From: Azoarcus sp. | GTDB taxonomy: Bacteria; Pseudomonadota; Gammaproteobacteria; Burkholderiales; Rhodocyclaceae | Direction: 5' to 3' | DNA length: 12,771 bases | Assembly (NCBI GenBank): GCA_023230755.1 | Contig: JALNWS010000125.1 | Location: 1-12,771, forward strand | Part shown: positions 6,938 to 12,771 of the stretch, piece by piece | How positions within the stretch are numbered: position 1 is the first letter of the stretch | Layout of the letters: every line of letters starts with the position of its first letter | The notes under the pieces: generated by a model | The model's database searches: none | Told to the model about the DNA's origin: nothing | What the model saw: the letters and a program-made list of their open reading frames with translations, nothing else | Translations under genes and position numbers: made by a program

Positions 6938-8005
6938 TCAGTGCGGGAATGGCCACAGGCGCAACTTGTCCTTGGCCAGGGTCCACAAACGCGCCAGACC
7001 GTGCGGCTCGACGATCAGGAAGAAAATGATCAGTCCGCCGAAGACGATCAGTTCGAGGTTCGAGCCGAGGCCGGCCGGCAGGCTTCCCGCAAAAACAGAG
7101 TGCATGAATACGTTGAGGAAAATCGGCAACAGCACGATGAATGCGGCCCCCAGGAACGACCCCAGAATCGAGCCCACACCGCCGATGATGATCATGAACA
7201 GGATCTTGAACGACAGGTCGAGGTTAAAACCTTCCGGCTCGACGGTCCCGAGGTAGGTGTAGGCGTAGAGCGCACCGGCCACACCGCAATAGAACGAGGA
7301 CACGGCAAACGCACTCAGCTTGGCACGCATCGGACGGATGCCGATCACCTCTGCTGCCACGTCCATGTCGCGCACCGCCATCCAGCGCCGACCGGTCGTG
7401 GACCTCACCAGATTCTTGGCCAGCAGCGCCAGCACGACGACAACGGCAAGCGTCAGCAGATACTTGAGGACCGGTGTGTCGAAGGCAAAACCGAGGATAT
7501 TCACTTCCTGTGCGGAGATCACGCCGGAGGACGAGTGGTTGGAAAACCAGGGAAACTTCACCAGCGCCCAGACAATGAAGAACTGCGCCGCAAGTGTCGC
7601 TACCGCAAGATAGAAGCCCTTGATGCGCAGACTGGGCAGGCCAAACGCGACGCCAACCAGTGCGGAACACAGACCACCGAGGATCAGCGCGACGATGAAG
7701 GGCATGCCGTCGATACGCAACATGAAGTTGTAGGCGCCGAAAGCCCCCACCGCCATGAACGCGGCTGACCCCAGGGACAACTGCCCGGCGTAGCCGGTGA
7801 GGATGTTGAGACCGATGGCGGCGAGCGAGAAGATCAGCACCGGGATCAGGATGGCCTGCAACCAGTACTCGCTGGCAAACATCGGCACTGCAAGGAAGAA
7901 GATGGCGAGGATCACCGCCATGCCGACCCTGTCCTGCCGGATCGGAAAGATCTGCTGATCCTCCTTGTAACTGGCCTTGAACTGGCCGGCTTCACGATAA
8001 AGCAT
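6938..8005 (-). CDS. livM: LivM-type ABC transporter permease
   Basis: This 355-residue inner-membrane permease is one half of the translocation channel, paired with the LivH-type protein. After a polar N-terminal tail (about 1-26) it has multiple hydrophobic segments, for example near 28-43, 48-68, 102-122, 182-197, 265-298 and 318-333. The LivM hallmark LTGYAGQLSLGSAAFMAVGA is at about 69-88. The cytoplasmic coupling (EAA-like) loop is at about 204-225, with GRRWMAVRDMDVAAEVIGI. The length is typical for this family branch. ATG 8005 has GGAG about 8 bases upstream. It is 71 bases after the LivH gene and 90 bases before the binding-protein gene, with a stem-loop in each gap. Substrate specificity is not readable from the permease. 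Confidence 0.93.
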   Translation of the reverse strand: MLYREAGQFKASYKEDQQIFPIRQDRVGMAVILAIFFLAVPMFASEYWLQAILIPVLIFSLAAIGLNILTGYAGQLSLGSAAFMAVGAFGAYNFMLRIDGMPFIVALILGGLCSALVGVAFGLPSLRIKGFYLAVATLAAQFFIVWALVKFPWFSNHSSSGVISAQEVNILGFAFDTPVLKYLLTLAVVVVLALLAKNLVRSTTGRRWMAVRDMDVAAEVIGIRPMRAKLSAFAVSSFYCGVAGALYAYTYLGTVEPEGFNLDLSFKILFMIIIGGVGSILGSFLGAAFIVLLPIFLNVFMHSVFAGSLPAGLGSNLELIVFGGLIIFFLIVEPHGLARLWTLAKDKLRLWPFPH

Positions 8006-8035
8006 GTGTTGTCTCCGAAAACCTTGTCGTTATGG

Positions 8036-8070
8036 CAGCCCGCCGGCCCCGCGCAGGCGCCGGCGGGCTG
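8036..8070 (-). promoter_or_regulatory. 12-bp stem-loop between LivH-type and LivM-type genes
   Basis: CAGCCCGCCGGC (8036-8047) pairs perfectly with GCCGGCGGGCTG (8059-8070) around an 11-base loop. It starts just after the LivH stop on the minus strand. There is no T-run after it, so an mRNA stability or processing element is more likely than a full terminator. Confidence 0.6.
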
Positions 8071-8076
8071 TCGCGG

Positions 8077-9003
8077 TCAGACCCTGTCGATGTGCTTCTC
8101 GCCGAACAGACCTTCCGGACGTACCAGCAGGAAGAACAGCGCAAGCATGTAGGGGAACCAGCCTTCGATACCGCCGCCGACGAAGGGCCCGATATAGACT
8201 TCGGCCAGTTTCTCCGACGCGCCGATGATCAGGCCACCGACAATCGCCCCCGGCACCGACGTGAAGCCGCCAAGAATCAGCACCGGCAAGGCCTTGAGCG
8301 CGGTGAAGGTCAGCGCGAACTGAACCCCGCTGCGGGCGCCCCAGATCAGGCCGGCGACCAGGGCGACAAAGCCCGCCACACCCCAGACGATCGCCCAGAT
8401 GTGCTGCAGCGGAATGCCGATCGACAATGCCGCCTGGTGATCATCGGCCACGGCACGCAGGGCGCGTCCGACCTTGGTGTATTGGAAGAACAGCGCCAGT
8501 GCCGCCACCAGGATGCCTGCCAGTGCAGCAGCGAACACGTCGAAGCTGGACACGATCATGTCTGCGCTGTCGAGAATCCAGCCGATCGGTTCGTCGGCGA
8601 TACCGAGGTCCAGGGCACGTACATTGGCACCCCAGATCGCCTGGGCGATGCCCTCGACGAGAAAGGAGAGACCGATGGTGGCCATGAACAGCGTAATTTG
8701 AGGCTGGTTGACCAAGGGCCGCAACACCACTTTCTCGGTCAGGATGCCGAGCACGATCATCGAGGCCAGCGCAAGGATGAAGGCGAGCCAGAACACCATC
8801 ACGCTGCCCTCTTCCAGTCCGGTCCAGCCGGGCAGCAAGGCCTGAAAGCCGACAAAGGTGAGCGCGGCAAAGAACACCATCGCCCCCTGGGCAAAGTTGA
8901 ACACGCCCGAGGCCTTGTAGATCAGCACGAAGCCGAGCGCAACGAGGGCGTAAAGCACCCCCGAAAGCAGACCGCCGATCAGCACTTCGAAAAAGAAACC
9001 CAT
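8077..9003 (-). CDS. livH: LivH-type ABC transporter permease
   Basis: This 308-residue inner-membrane permease forms the second half of the translocation channel. It starts with a hydrophobic segment at once (GFFFEVLIGGLLSGVLYALV) and has the LivH hallmark GVFNFAQGAM at 33-42. Further membrane segments lie near 68-88, 102-124, 155-174, 203-222 and 238-262. The EAA-like coupling loop is at about 179-197 (GRALRAVADDHQAALSIGI). The C-terminal VRPEGLFGE is also family-typical. ATG 9003 has AAGGAGA a few bases upstream. It is 33 bases after the LivG gene, a tight operon spacing with no hairpin. The length is normal. Confidence 0.94.
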   Translation of the reverse strand: MGFFFEVLIGGLLSGVLYALVALGFVLIYKASGVFNFAQGAMVFFAALTFVGFQALLPGWTGLEEGSVMVFWLAFILALASMIVLGILTEKVVLRPLVNQPQITLFMATIGLSFLVEGIAQAIWGANVRALDLGIADEPIGWILDSADMIVSSFDVFAAALAGILVAALALFFQYTKVGRALRAVADDHQAALSIGIPLQHIWAIVWGVAGFVALVAGLIWGARSGVQFALTFTALKALPVLILGGFTSVPGAIVGGLIIGASEKLAEVYIGPFVGGGIEGWFPYMLALFFLLVRPEGLFGEKHIDRV

Positions 9004-9036
9004 TGTTGTCTCCTTGTCCTTCTTGTTCTGGCGGGC

Positions 9037-9858
9037 TCAGTGCGAGGTGCCGAGGTAGGCCGCGATCACATCCGCGTTGTTCTTGACTTCGTCCGGCGGT
9101 CCGTCGCCGATCTTCTTGCCGTAATCGAGCACCACGACGCGATCGGAGATGTCCATCACCACGCCCATGTCGTGCTCGATCAGCACGATGGTGGTGCCGA
9201 ACTGGTCGTTCACATCGAGGATGAAGCGGCACATGTCCTGCTTTTCCTCGACGTTCATGCCCGCCATCGGCTCGTCGAGCAGCAGCAGCGTGGGTTCGGC
9301 TGCCAGTGCGCGCCCCAGCTCGACCCGCTTCTGCAGACCGTAGGGCAGGCGCCCCACCGGGGTTTTGCGGATGCTCTGGATCTCGAGAAAATCGATGACA
9401 TCCTCTACTTTCTTGCGATGCTCGATCTCTTCGCGCTGAGCCTTCCCCCAGAACAGTGCATGCTCGAGCAGGTTGCACTTCATCTTCAGGTTGCGCCCGG
9501 TCATGATGTTGTCGAGCACGGTCATGCCCTTGAACAGCGCGATGTTCTGAAAGGTGCGGGCAATGCCCTGTGCGGCGGCCGTGTGCGGGTCCATCTTCTG
9601 CCGCGGCTCGCCGCGGAACAGGATGTTGCCCTTCTGCGGATGGTAGACGCCGTTCATCACGTTGAGCATCGAACTCTTGCCCGCCCCGTTGGGGCCGATG
9701 ATCGAGCGGATCTCGTGCTCGCGCACGTCGAAGCTGATATCGGTCAGCGCGTTCACCCCGCCAAAGCTCAGCGAGATGTGCTGCAGATCGAGAATCACTT
9801 CTCCGATCCGGCGGCCACCCTCTGCGGTGGCGTCCTGCGCCATGTCATTCATCATCAT
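9037..9858 (-). CDS. livG: LivG-type ABC transporter ATP-binding protein
   Basis: This 273-residue ATPase pairs with the LivF-type protein. Walker A is GPNGAGKSS (55-63); the last two residues are SS where TT is common. Gln 104 lies in the Q-loop, the signature is LPYGLQKRVE (171-180), Walker B is LLLLDE (191-196) and the switch His is 229 (IEHDMG). GIARTFQNIALFKGMTVLDN (98-117) is typical of LivG. The start has tandem ATGs (9858, 9855, 9852) behind GAGGAGG; 9858 is reported, but 9855 is equally well spaced and the ATG at 9843 is possible. The Shine-Dalgarno site overlaps the TGA of the upstream acyl-CoA synthetase gene (10-base gap), implying translational coupling. The signature motif is slightly atypical but family-like, so it should be active. 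Confidence 0.93.
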   Translation of the reverse strand: MMMNDMAQDATAEGGRRIGEVILDLQHISLSFGGVNALTDISFDVREHEIRSIIGPNGAGKSSMLNVMNGVYHPQKGNILFRGEPRQKMDPHTAAAQGIARTFQNIALFKGMTVLDNIMTGRNLKMKCNLLEHALFWGKAQREEIEHRKKVEDVIDFLEIQSIRKTPVGRLPYGLQKRVELGRALAAEPTLLLLDEPMAGMNVEEKQDMCRFILDVNDQFGTTIVLIEHDMGVVMDISDRVVVLDYGKKIGDGPPDEVKNNADVIAAYLGTSH

Positions 9859-9868
9859 CCCTGCCTCC

Positions 9869-11833
9869 TCAAGCGGCCTGCTTCGTGGCCTGCGGTGTGA
9901 AGGTCTTCACCTCCTCGATACGCAGGTCGGCACTGATCTTGCCGGTGCGGCCGTCTTCGTACTTCACCTGAGTCTCGATGTATTGCGACTTCTTGCCGGC
10001 ATAGAGGCCTTCGACCAGCACCTGATAGCGCTCGGCAACGAAGTTGCGTCGAACCTTGCGCGTGCGCGTCAGCTCGCCATCGTCGGCATCGAGTTCCTTA
10101 TGCAGAATCAGGAAACGCTTGATCTGCGAACCGCTCATCCTGGGGTCGGTCGCGAGGTCGGCATTCACGGTTTCGATGCCCTCGCGGATCAGTTCGTACA
10201 CTGCGTCCTGCGCAGCCAGATCGGTATACCCGGAATAACCCATGCCCTTGCGCTCAGCCCAGTTGCCGACGGCCTCGAGATCAATGTTGATGAAGGCGGT
10301 GACAAAATCGCGTCCGTTGCCGAAGGTGACCGCTTCCTTGATGTGCTGGAAGAACTTGAGCTTGTTCTCGATATAGTTGGGCGCAAACATCGAGCCGTCG
10401 TTGAGTTTGCCCACGTCCTTGGCGCGATCGATGATCTTCAGATGGCCGTCTTCGTCGAAGAAACCGGCGTCGCCCGTCATGAAATAGCCATCGGCGTTGA
10501 TCGATTCGGCCGTGGCATCCGGACGCTTGTAATAGGTCTTGAGCAGCATCGGCCCCTTGACCAGGATCTCGCCGTTGTCGGCGAGCTTGACCTCGACGAA
10601 AGGCGCGGGCTTGCCGACGGAGTCGAGCTTGATCTCGCCGTCGGGCTGCAGGCAGACATAGGCGCAGGTTTCGGTCTGCCCATAGAGCTGCTTCAGGTTC
10701 ACACCGATCGAGCGATAGAAACGGAAAAGATCGGGCCCAATGGCCGCGCCGGCGGTGTAAGCCACGCGGATGCGGCTCATGCCGAGCACGTTCTTCAGCG
10801 GACCGTAAACCATGAGGTTGCCGAGCCAGTACTGGAAGCGATCGCCAGCAGAGACCGATTTGCCATCAAGGATGTCTGCACCGCAGCGGCGGGAGACCTC
10901 CATGAAGTGATGGAACATCTTGCGCTTGATCGCACCCGCATCCTCCATCCGGATCATGACCTGGGTGAGCAGGTTCTCGAACACGCGCGGCGGAGCAAAG
11001 TAATAGGTCGGGCCGATCTCGCGCAAGTCGGTCATCACCGTCTCGCCCGATTCCGGGCAATTGATGGTGAAGCCCGCGAGCATGGCCTGGGCAAACGAGA
11101 ACAGGTGATCGCCCACCCACGCCATCGGCAGATAGGACAGGATGTCTTCCTGATCAGTCAGTTTGTCGAACTGCACGCCACCCTGGGCTGCCGCAATGAA
11201 GGCCCCGTGAGTCTGGCACACCCCTTTTGGCTTGCCAGTCGTGCCGGATGTGTAGAGCATGATGGAAATGTCATCGGACGCGCCCTTGGCCACCTCACCA
11301 TCGAGGAAATCGCTCTGGTTGCGGTCATGGATGCGACCCATCTCCTGCAACTCGTCCAGCCCCATCAGCAGGGTTTGGGTGTAGTGGCGCATACCCCGCG
11401 CTTCATCGTAGATGACACGCTCGAGCAGCGGCACCTCGTCCCGGATCTCGAGCATCTTGTCGACCTGCTCCTGATCCTCGACGACTGCGAAACGGATTTC
11501 GGCATCCTGCAGCACGTAGGCCATTTCCTGCGCCACCGCATCTTGGTAAAGCATCACGGGAATGCCGCCCAGGCACTGACAGGCGGCGACCGACCAGTAC
11601 AGACGGGGGCGGTTGTCGCCAATGATGGCAAGACGGTCGCCACGCTTGAAGCCGAGCTCGGCGAGACCGCAGGCAATGGCCCTCACACTCTCGGCCACCT
11701 GCGCCCAGGTATAGGTTTGCCAGATGCCGTACGCTTTTTCCCGCATTGCCGGCCGGTTCGGCCTGAGCTTTGCGTGCTGCATCAGCAGCCGTGGAAATGT
11801 GTCGAGCCCCGTCTGCCCGTGAGTATCGGACAT
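9869..11833 (-). CDS. AMP-forming acyl-CoA synthetase (long-chain FACL-like)
   Basis: The 654-residue ANL-superfamily ligase activates a carboxylic acid to its CoA thioester through an acyl-adenylate. It shows A3 YTSGTTGKPKG (194-204), A5 YGQTE (384-388), A7 TGD (453-455), the hinge region IIDRAKDVGKLNDG (467-480) and a C-terminal LTRTRKVRR with the likely catalytic Lys 593. The large size, the insert at about 300-350 and the C-terminal tail fit the long-chain (FadD15-like) branch better than short-chain acetyl-CoA synthetases. Chain length and branching preference cannot be read. ATG 11833 is preferred: AAGGAGG lies 6 bases upstream, whereas the ATG at 11839 directly abuts that site. The in-frame extension to 12028 is low-complexity basic and includes no ribosome site. 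It is the first gene of the operon and is coupled to the LivG gene, suggesting that activation is tied to import. No signal peptide or membrane segment is visible. Confidence 0.93.
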   Translation of the reverse strand: MSDTHGQTGLDTFPRLLMQHAKLRPNRPAMREKAYGIWQTYTWAQVAESVRAIACGLAELGFKRGDRLAIIGDNRPRLYWSVAACQCLGGIPVMLYQDAVAQEMAYVLQDAEIRFAVVEDQEQVDKMLEIRDEVPLLERVIYDEARGMRHYTQTLLMGLDELQEMGRIHDRNQSDFLDGEVAKGASDDISIMLYTSGTTGKPKGVCQTHGAFIAAAQGGVQFDKLTDQEDILSYLPMAWVGDHLFSFAQAMLAGFTINCPESGETVMTDLREIGPTYYFAPPRVFENLLTQVMIRMEDAGAIKRKMFHHFMEVSRRCGADILDGKSVSAGDRFQYWLGNLMVYGPLKNVLGMSRIRVAYTAGAAIGPDLFRFYRSIGVNLKQLYGQTETCAYVCLQPDGEIKLDSVGKPAPFVEVKLADNGEILVKGPMLLKTYYKRPDATAESINADGYFMTGDAGFFDEDGHLKIIDRAKDVGKLNDGSMFAPNYIENKLKFFQHIKEAVTFGNGRDFVTAFINIDLEAVGNWAERKGMGYSGYTDLAAQDAVYELIREGIETVNADLATDPRMSGSQIKRFLILHKELDADDGELTRTRKVRRNFVAERYQVLVEGLYAGKKSQYIETQVKYEDGRTGKISADLRIEEVKTFTPQATKQAA

Positions 11834-11839
11834 GCCCAT

Positions 11840-12030
11840 CCTCCTTCGGTTGATCCTGCCTGTCTCCCCATCCGGTGTTCGCTGTGTTTCGGCTCGTCCG
11901 GATGTGGCGCACTTTCGGCGCCTTGGTCTTTTGTCAGGGCTTAGTGTCGCAGGGCATGTTTGCGCAACTGTTTGCGCAATGTACTGAATTGTTGCAGTTG
12001 GCAGAAACGTGCTGCCGCAAGCCGGCACGG
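11840..12030 (-). promoter_or_regulatory. Leader/promoter region of the ligase-transporter operon
   Basis: This gap, with no gene, should hold the operon promoter, since the upstream icmF-like gene has its own terminator. A possible -10 (TACATT, complement of 11978-11983) lies 17 bases from TTCTGC (complement of 12001-12006), a poor -35, so the promoter call is weak. Downstream, the 5' leader has inverted repeats: CATCCGG (11869-11875) with CCGGATG (11898-11904), and GGCGC (11906-11910) with GCGCC (11918-11922). A strong AAGGAGG precedes the ligase start. Confidence 0.35.
11958..11979. promoter_or_regulatory. Tandem palindromic operator-like repeat (two TTGCGCAA boxes)
   Basis: The 10-mer GTTTGCGCAA occurs twice, at 11958-11967 and 11970-11979, a period of 12 bp. 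Each copy contains the perfect palindrome TTGCGCAA (11960-11967 and 11972-11979). It lies upstream of the first operon gene and overlaps or abuts the candidate -10. Such spacing suits a dimeric repressor or activator. Which regulator binds is unknown; the site has only partial likeness to the CAAAC/GTTTG half-sites known for PsrA-type fatty-acid regulators. Confidence 0.5.
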
Positions 12031-12059
12031 CAAAGAAAAACGGCGCCGAAGCGCCGTTT
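12031..12059 (-). terminator. Rho-independent terminator of the icmF-like gene
   Basis: AAACGGCGC (12038-12046) pairs with GCGCCGTTT (12051-12059). Read on the minus strand the loop is TTCG closed by C-G, the very stable UUCG tetraloop, and the stem runs into TTTTTCTTT. It lies about 40 bases after the stop of the icmF-like gene and so separates it from the ligase-transporter operon. Confidence 0.93.
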
Positions 12060-12097
12060 CAGTGCAACCCCTTCGTGCGAAGGTGCATGGTTGCGAC

Positions 12098-12771
12098 TTA
12101 CATGCTGCGCCGGTACTGGCCGCCCACCTTGTACAGGGCCTCGGTGATCTGCCCCAGCGAGCAGTAGCGCACTGCATCGACCAGCACCGCGAACACGTTG
12201 CCGTTCTCGATTACGGTCTGTTGCAGTTTGGCCTGCCACTTCGGTGCCTCGGCCTTGTTGCGGACATGGAAGTCCTGCAGACGCTTGAGCTGGCCCTGCT
12301 TTTCTTCCTCGGTCGAGCGCGCCAGTTCGATTTCCTGCTGCGCCTGGCCCTTGGGGTTGAGGAAGGTATTCACGCCGATGATCGGGTAGGAGCCGTCGTG
12401 CTTCTTGTGCTCGTAGTACAGCGACTCTTCCTGGATCTTGCCGCGCTGATAGCCGGTTTCCATGGCACCGAGCACGCCGCCACGCGAGGCGATGGCCTCG
12501 AACTCCTTGAGCACGGCCTCTTCGACGAGATCGGTGAGTTCGTCAATGATGAAGGCGCCCTGATTGGGGTTCTCGTTCTTGGCCAGACCCCACTCGCGGT
12601 TGATGATGAGCTGAATCGCCATCGCCCGGCGCACCGACTCTTCGGTCGGCGTGGTGATCGCCTCGTCGTAGGCGTTGGTGTGCAGGCTGTTGCAGTTGTC
12701 GTAGATCGCGATCAGTGCCTGCAGCGTGGTACGGATGTCGTTGAAGTCCATCTCCTGCGCATGCAGCGAGC
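12098..12771 (-). CDS. icmF: IcmF-type fused isobutyryl-CoA mutase, C-terminal part only
   Basis: The visible 223 residues are the C-terminal end of an acyl-CoA mutase of the methylmalonyl-CoA mutase family. The frame enters from the right edge as SLHAQEMDFNDIRTT, so the Met at 12751 is internal. Stretches such as NCNSLHTNAYDEAITTPTEE, GAFIIDELTDLVEEAV, GGVLGAMETGYQRGKIQEES and the terminal VGGQYRRSM look like the IcmF form. In IcmF the B12-binding domain, a MeaI-type GTPase and the mutase domain are fused, and the mutase domain ends the protein. IcmF interconverts isobutyryl-CoA and n-butyryl-CoA with adenosylcobalamin, and some members act on isovaleryl/pivalyl-CoA. The N-terminal domains that would prove the fusion are outside the window, so a separate mutase large subunit cannot be fully excluded. 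The gene is closed by a UUCG terminator and points toward the ligase operon. Confidence 0.85.
   Translation of the reverse strand, partial: SLHAQEMDFNDIRTTLQALIAIYDNCNSLHTNAYDEAITTPTEESVRRAMAIQLIINREWGLAKNENPNQGAFIIDELTDLVEEAVLKEFEAIASRGGVLGAMETGYQRGKIQEESLYYEHKKHDGSYPIIGVNTFLNPKGQAQQEIELARSTEEEKQGQLKRLQDFHVRNKAEAPKWQAKLQQTVIENGNVFAVLVDAVRYCSLGQITEALYKVGGQYRRSM

Noticed and set aside
5321..7768. 815-codon open frame on the plus strand
   Set aside because: It lies opposite three well-supported minus-strand genes and their gaps. Its translation is rich in His, Asp and Gly with no recognisable domain, as expected for an antisense frame in high-GC DNA.
8032..9900. 622-codon open frame on the plus strand
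   Set aside because: Antisense to the LivH and LivG genes, whose motifs are clear. The protein is a His/Asp/Gln-rich mix without a family pattern or a ribosome site.
9662..11944. 760-codon open frame on the plus strand
   Set aside because: Antisense to the acyl-CoA synthetase, which has every adenylation motif. It is a reverse-frame artefact of codon bias.
11834..12028. Extended start of the acyl-CoA synthetase at 12028
   Set aside because: The extension runs through the operator-like repeats and leader. The ATG at 11833 has a well-spaced AAGGAGG.

Overview
The window is high-GC, dense, mostly minus-strand DNA. Its gene content suggests a betaproteobacterium of the Rhodocyclales type (Thauera, Azoarcus or Aromatoleum-like), or possibly a Burkholderiales member. 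The pointers are a PhaM-family granule protein, an IcmF-type fused acyl-CoA mutase, and a Liv-type ABC transporter operon carrying acyl-CoA ligase genes. This placement is an inference from protein resemblance, not a search result.

Layout. Bases 2-1348 (+) hold the 3' part of a hybrid sensor histidine kinase with a C-terminal receiver. Bases 1438-1854 (+) encode a short PhaM-like PHA-granule protein. It converges on a minus-strand family III CoA-transferase/alpha-methylacyl-CoA racemase gene (1894-3060). Next comes a minus-strand transport and activation operon. In order of transcription, right to left, it holds an AMP-forming acyl-CoA synthetase (9869-11833), LivG-type ATPase (9037-9858), LivH-type permease (8077-9003), LivM-type permease (6938-8005), periplasmic binding protein (5525-6847), LivF-type ATPase (4501-5337) and a phenylacetate-CoA ligase-like protein (3182-4414). 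A strong intrinsic terminator follows at 3122-3151. At the right edge is the C-terminal part of an IcmF-like adenosylcobalamin-dependent acyl-CoA mutase (12098 to the edge, minus strand), closed by its own UUCG-loop terminator at 12031-12059.

How the genes may work together. The seven-gene operon has every part of a high-affinity ABC importer plus two acyl-CoA-ligase-type enzymes, one at each end. It looks like a module that imports a carboxylic acid and activates it to its CoA thioester. The transporter resembles the branched-chain amino acid family, but the ligases make a fatty, branched or aromatic acid a more likely substrate. The neighbours can epimerise 2-methyl-branched acyl-CoAs (the racemase) and rearrange branched acyl-CoAs (IcmF), so branched-chain acyl-CoA metabolism is a reasonable hypothesis. 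The substrate cannot be read from the sequence.

Non-coding structure. Three of the operon's junctions contain perfect stem-loops without U-tracts (8036-8070, 6899-6920 and a four-hairpin cluster at 5386-5515). They may set transcript stability and protein ratios. The leader upstream of the first ligase has two TTGCGCAA palindromes 12 bp apart that look like an operator. I saw no tRNA, rRNA, CRISPR, insertion sequence or phage element. The long plus-strand open frames opposite the operon are antisense shadows. I see no clearly new biological system; the most unusual items are the intergenic hairpin cluster, the tandem-palindrome leader and the ligase-like protein with a degenerate phosphate-binding loop.
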